Shown: piece by piece, positions 62,570 to 64,000 of the stretch
How positions within the stretch are numbered: position 1 is the first letter of the stretch
How the letters are laid out: every line of letters begins with the position of its first letter
Origin: Sphagnum compactum
Lineage: Eukaryota; Bryophyta; Sphagnopsida; Sphagnales
DNA length: 64,000 nucleotides
Assembly (NCBI GenBank): GCA_965153455.1
Contig: OZ234493.1
Location: 26,278,213 to 26,342,212, forward strand
Direction of reading: 5' to 3'
Translations under genes and position numbers: made by a program
The notes under the pieces: model-generated
Told to the model about the DNA's origin: nothing
Seen by the model: the letters and a program-made list of their open reading frames with translations, nothing else
Databases searched by the model: none

Positions 62570-63900
62570 GTTATTGTGGGGTGTATCCCTAGGAGTATAG
62601 TTAGGCCCTTTGGTGTTGCGAAGTTCTTAATTTTGACCAAACCTTCTAGTGGCAGTTGGTCGATGATAGTAGGTGAGGTTTTATATTTGTTATTGAATGT
62701 GATTTTTTGCCTTGAGTTTCATAATGCATTGTTAATCCACCTATCCCCACATGATTTCGGGGTTGTAATTAAGGGATGTTGTGAAACAATGGTGCAAGGT
62801 ATTTTGGCAACTTCAGATGTTCACCTTGATTGAGTGGTGTTCTAAGTAGACATTGCAAATGCCTTCAACACTATTTCATATAAGGTTATATTCTAGGAGT
62901 TGCATGTTATAAGTAGGTAGTTGTCTCAGCTCATACCTCTCATTTGTTCTTTTATGCCCCACATCTTTTTATTTTCTTTAGTCATCGTTCCCTTCAATGT
63001 GACTTATATATTATTCAATCTTCCATTAGCACCCATTAAGGGGATTCGTTAGATGGTCATCTTTTTGCTTTAACTCACTTTTGCACCTTTCATAACTCAC
63101 CTGGCCTTTTCCTGTTTTGTTCGTTTCCTTCCATTGTAAATGACAACCACATCATTAGGCTTATTTTAGTTGTATCTCAGGCATTTCATCATTTTTCTTA
63201 CCAATTAGATTTGGTAAACCTTGTTGTTTAGCACCGCAAATGTGCTATTTGGTTTCTTTCGGGGTCGCCACTACAGTTTTTGCTTCCATCAGGTTTCTAT
63301 ATCCCTGTTGGAGGCATTAGGCTTTTGGGTGTTCCCTTGGGATCCTTTTCTTTCACATTGTTTTTCCTCCAAGATGTTTTGAACGATTATGTTCAGCGTA
63401 TCTATGCCCTTCCTAGGTTAGGGAATGTGTAGTGGCATTTGAGGTTTTCATTTGTTGTTTTGCCCACAAGCCTTATTACCTTTTTTGTTTTTCACCCCAT
63501 TCTCGGATTTTCAATGCCAATTATCTTCCTTTGATTCGACCCTCATTAACGTATTTGGGAGATTCTTAAGGCTAGGTTTTTAAGACTATGCAGAAGCTCT
63601 TTTAGTTCATCAACAAGCTTTTTTTCCCATTTCTAGAGGTGGGATCTGAGGTCTTGTTTTTGTGAAGGTTATCACTTCAGTTGCGTATTTGGGGAACTAA
63701 AAGCTTGTTGTCTTAATCATTGCATTTAAATTCTTGCAAAACGAGTGCCCATTTTTATTGGGGGCTATAGGGGCTAGTAGTTTAGGTCCATTTTCCATTC
63801 TAGGTTCACCTTAGGTGGGTTCGTGATCTTCTACTTCCAACTACTTATATTTGCATCCCCCCATTTGAACAACTATCAGAGAAAAGGAGCGAATCGTTTT
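62570..63900 (+). pseudogene. Non-LTR (LINE)-type reverse transcriptase pseudogene
   Basis: The plus strand encodes LTKPSSGSWSMIVGEVLYLL and further FHNALLIHLSPHDFGVVIKG CC, matching the 'KPxGGxRPIAxGExLYRL' and 'PxQFGVxxKGGCE' regions of plant LINE-like RTs. Later, in other frames, come VDIANAFNTIS (catalytic Asp block A) and a decayed FPSIVNDNHII in place of 'PSIADDTHI'; the second catalytic Asp pair is lost. The thumb region GGIRLLGVPLGSFSFTLFFL follows. Several stops and frame changes disable it, and its 3' part approaches the window edge. Confidence 0.82.
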
Positions 63901-64000
63901 CAAAAGAACATTTTTGGAGAGTGTGCACGAACACTCATTTTTTAACATCATTTTAAAATTGTCTTTTGATTATTATTGCATTTGGTTGAAATCTTGTGTA

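Overview
The window is AT-rich nuclear DNA of a land plant. Three genes with short, plant-style GT..AG introns can be built exon by exon, all on the minus strand: a glyoxal/galactose-oxidase-like secreted oxidase (11,978-14,976, five exons), a plant haemoglobin (phytoglobin; 41,209-43,723, five exons) and an Msp1/ATAD1-type membrane AAA-ATPase (53,345-55,268, five exons). Telo-box motifs lie upstream of the ATPase start and a TATA box lies upstream of the oxidase. The species cannot be named from the sequence. Nothing argues for bacterial, organellar or viral DNA.

The rest is mostly old transposable-element debris and simple or degenerate repeats. Recognisable protein remnants, all broken by stops and frameshifts, are: an FCP1-like phosphatase domain (3.14-3.64 kb, minus); two hAT transposases (4.68-5.45 kb and 35.32-38.09 kb, both minus), the second interrupted by a less AT-rich insertion; a Ty3/gypsy reverse transcriptase (56.58-56.99 kb, minus); and a non-LTR-type reverse transcriptase (62.57-63.9 kb, plus). 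A pair of roughly 110-130 bp inverted repeats brackets 3.64-7.79 kb and may mark one 4.15-kb element.

Non-coding repeat families include: degenerate arrays built on TTGGTGACC/GGCGACCAA motifs; MITE-like elements ending in GAGCATCTCCA, one remnant lying inside a phytoglobin intron; sequences beginning CAGTGTT and crowded with short palindromic GGTT-containing motifs; an A-rich block at 27.5-27.8 kb recurring in inverted orientation at 56.2-56.6 kb; and degenerate tandem repeats at 39.7, 60.2-61.0 and 61.2-61.7 kb.

The three genes have unrelated roles (apoplastic H2O2-producing oxidase, nitric-oxide/oxygen-binding globin, membrane-protein extraction ATPase) and are 26 and 10 kb apart, so they are not read as a pathway. 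No new biological system is evident. The most useful leads are the phytoglobin's apparent extra 5' intron and Thr/Glu-rich repetitive C-terminal tail, an orphan exon-like reading frame just downstream of the oxidase gene, the 4.15-kb inverted-repeat structure, and the palindrome-rich CAGTGTT family.
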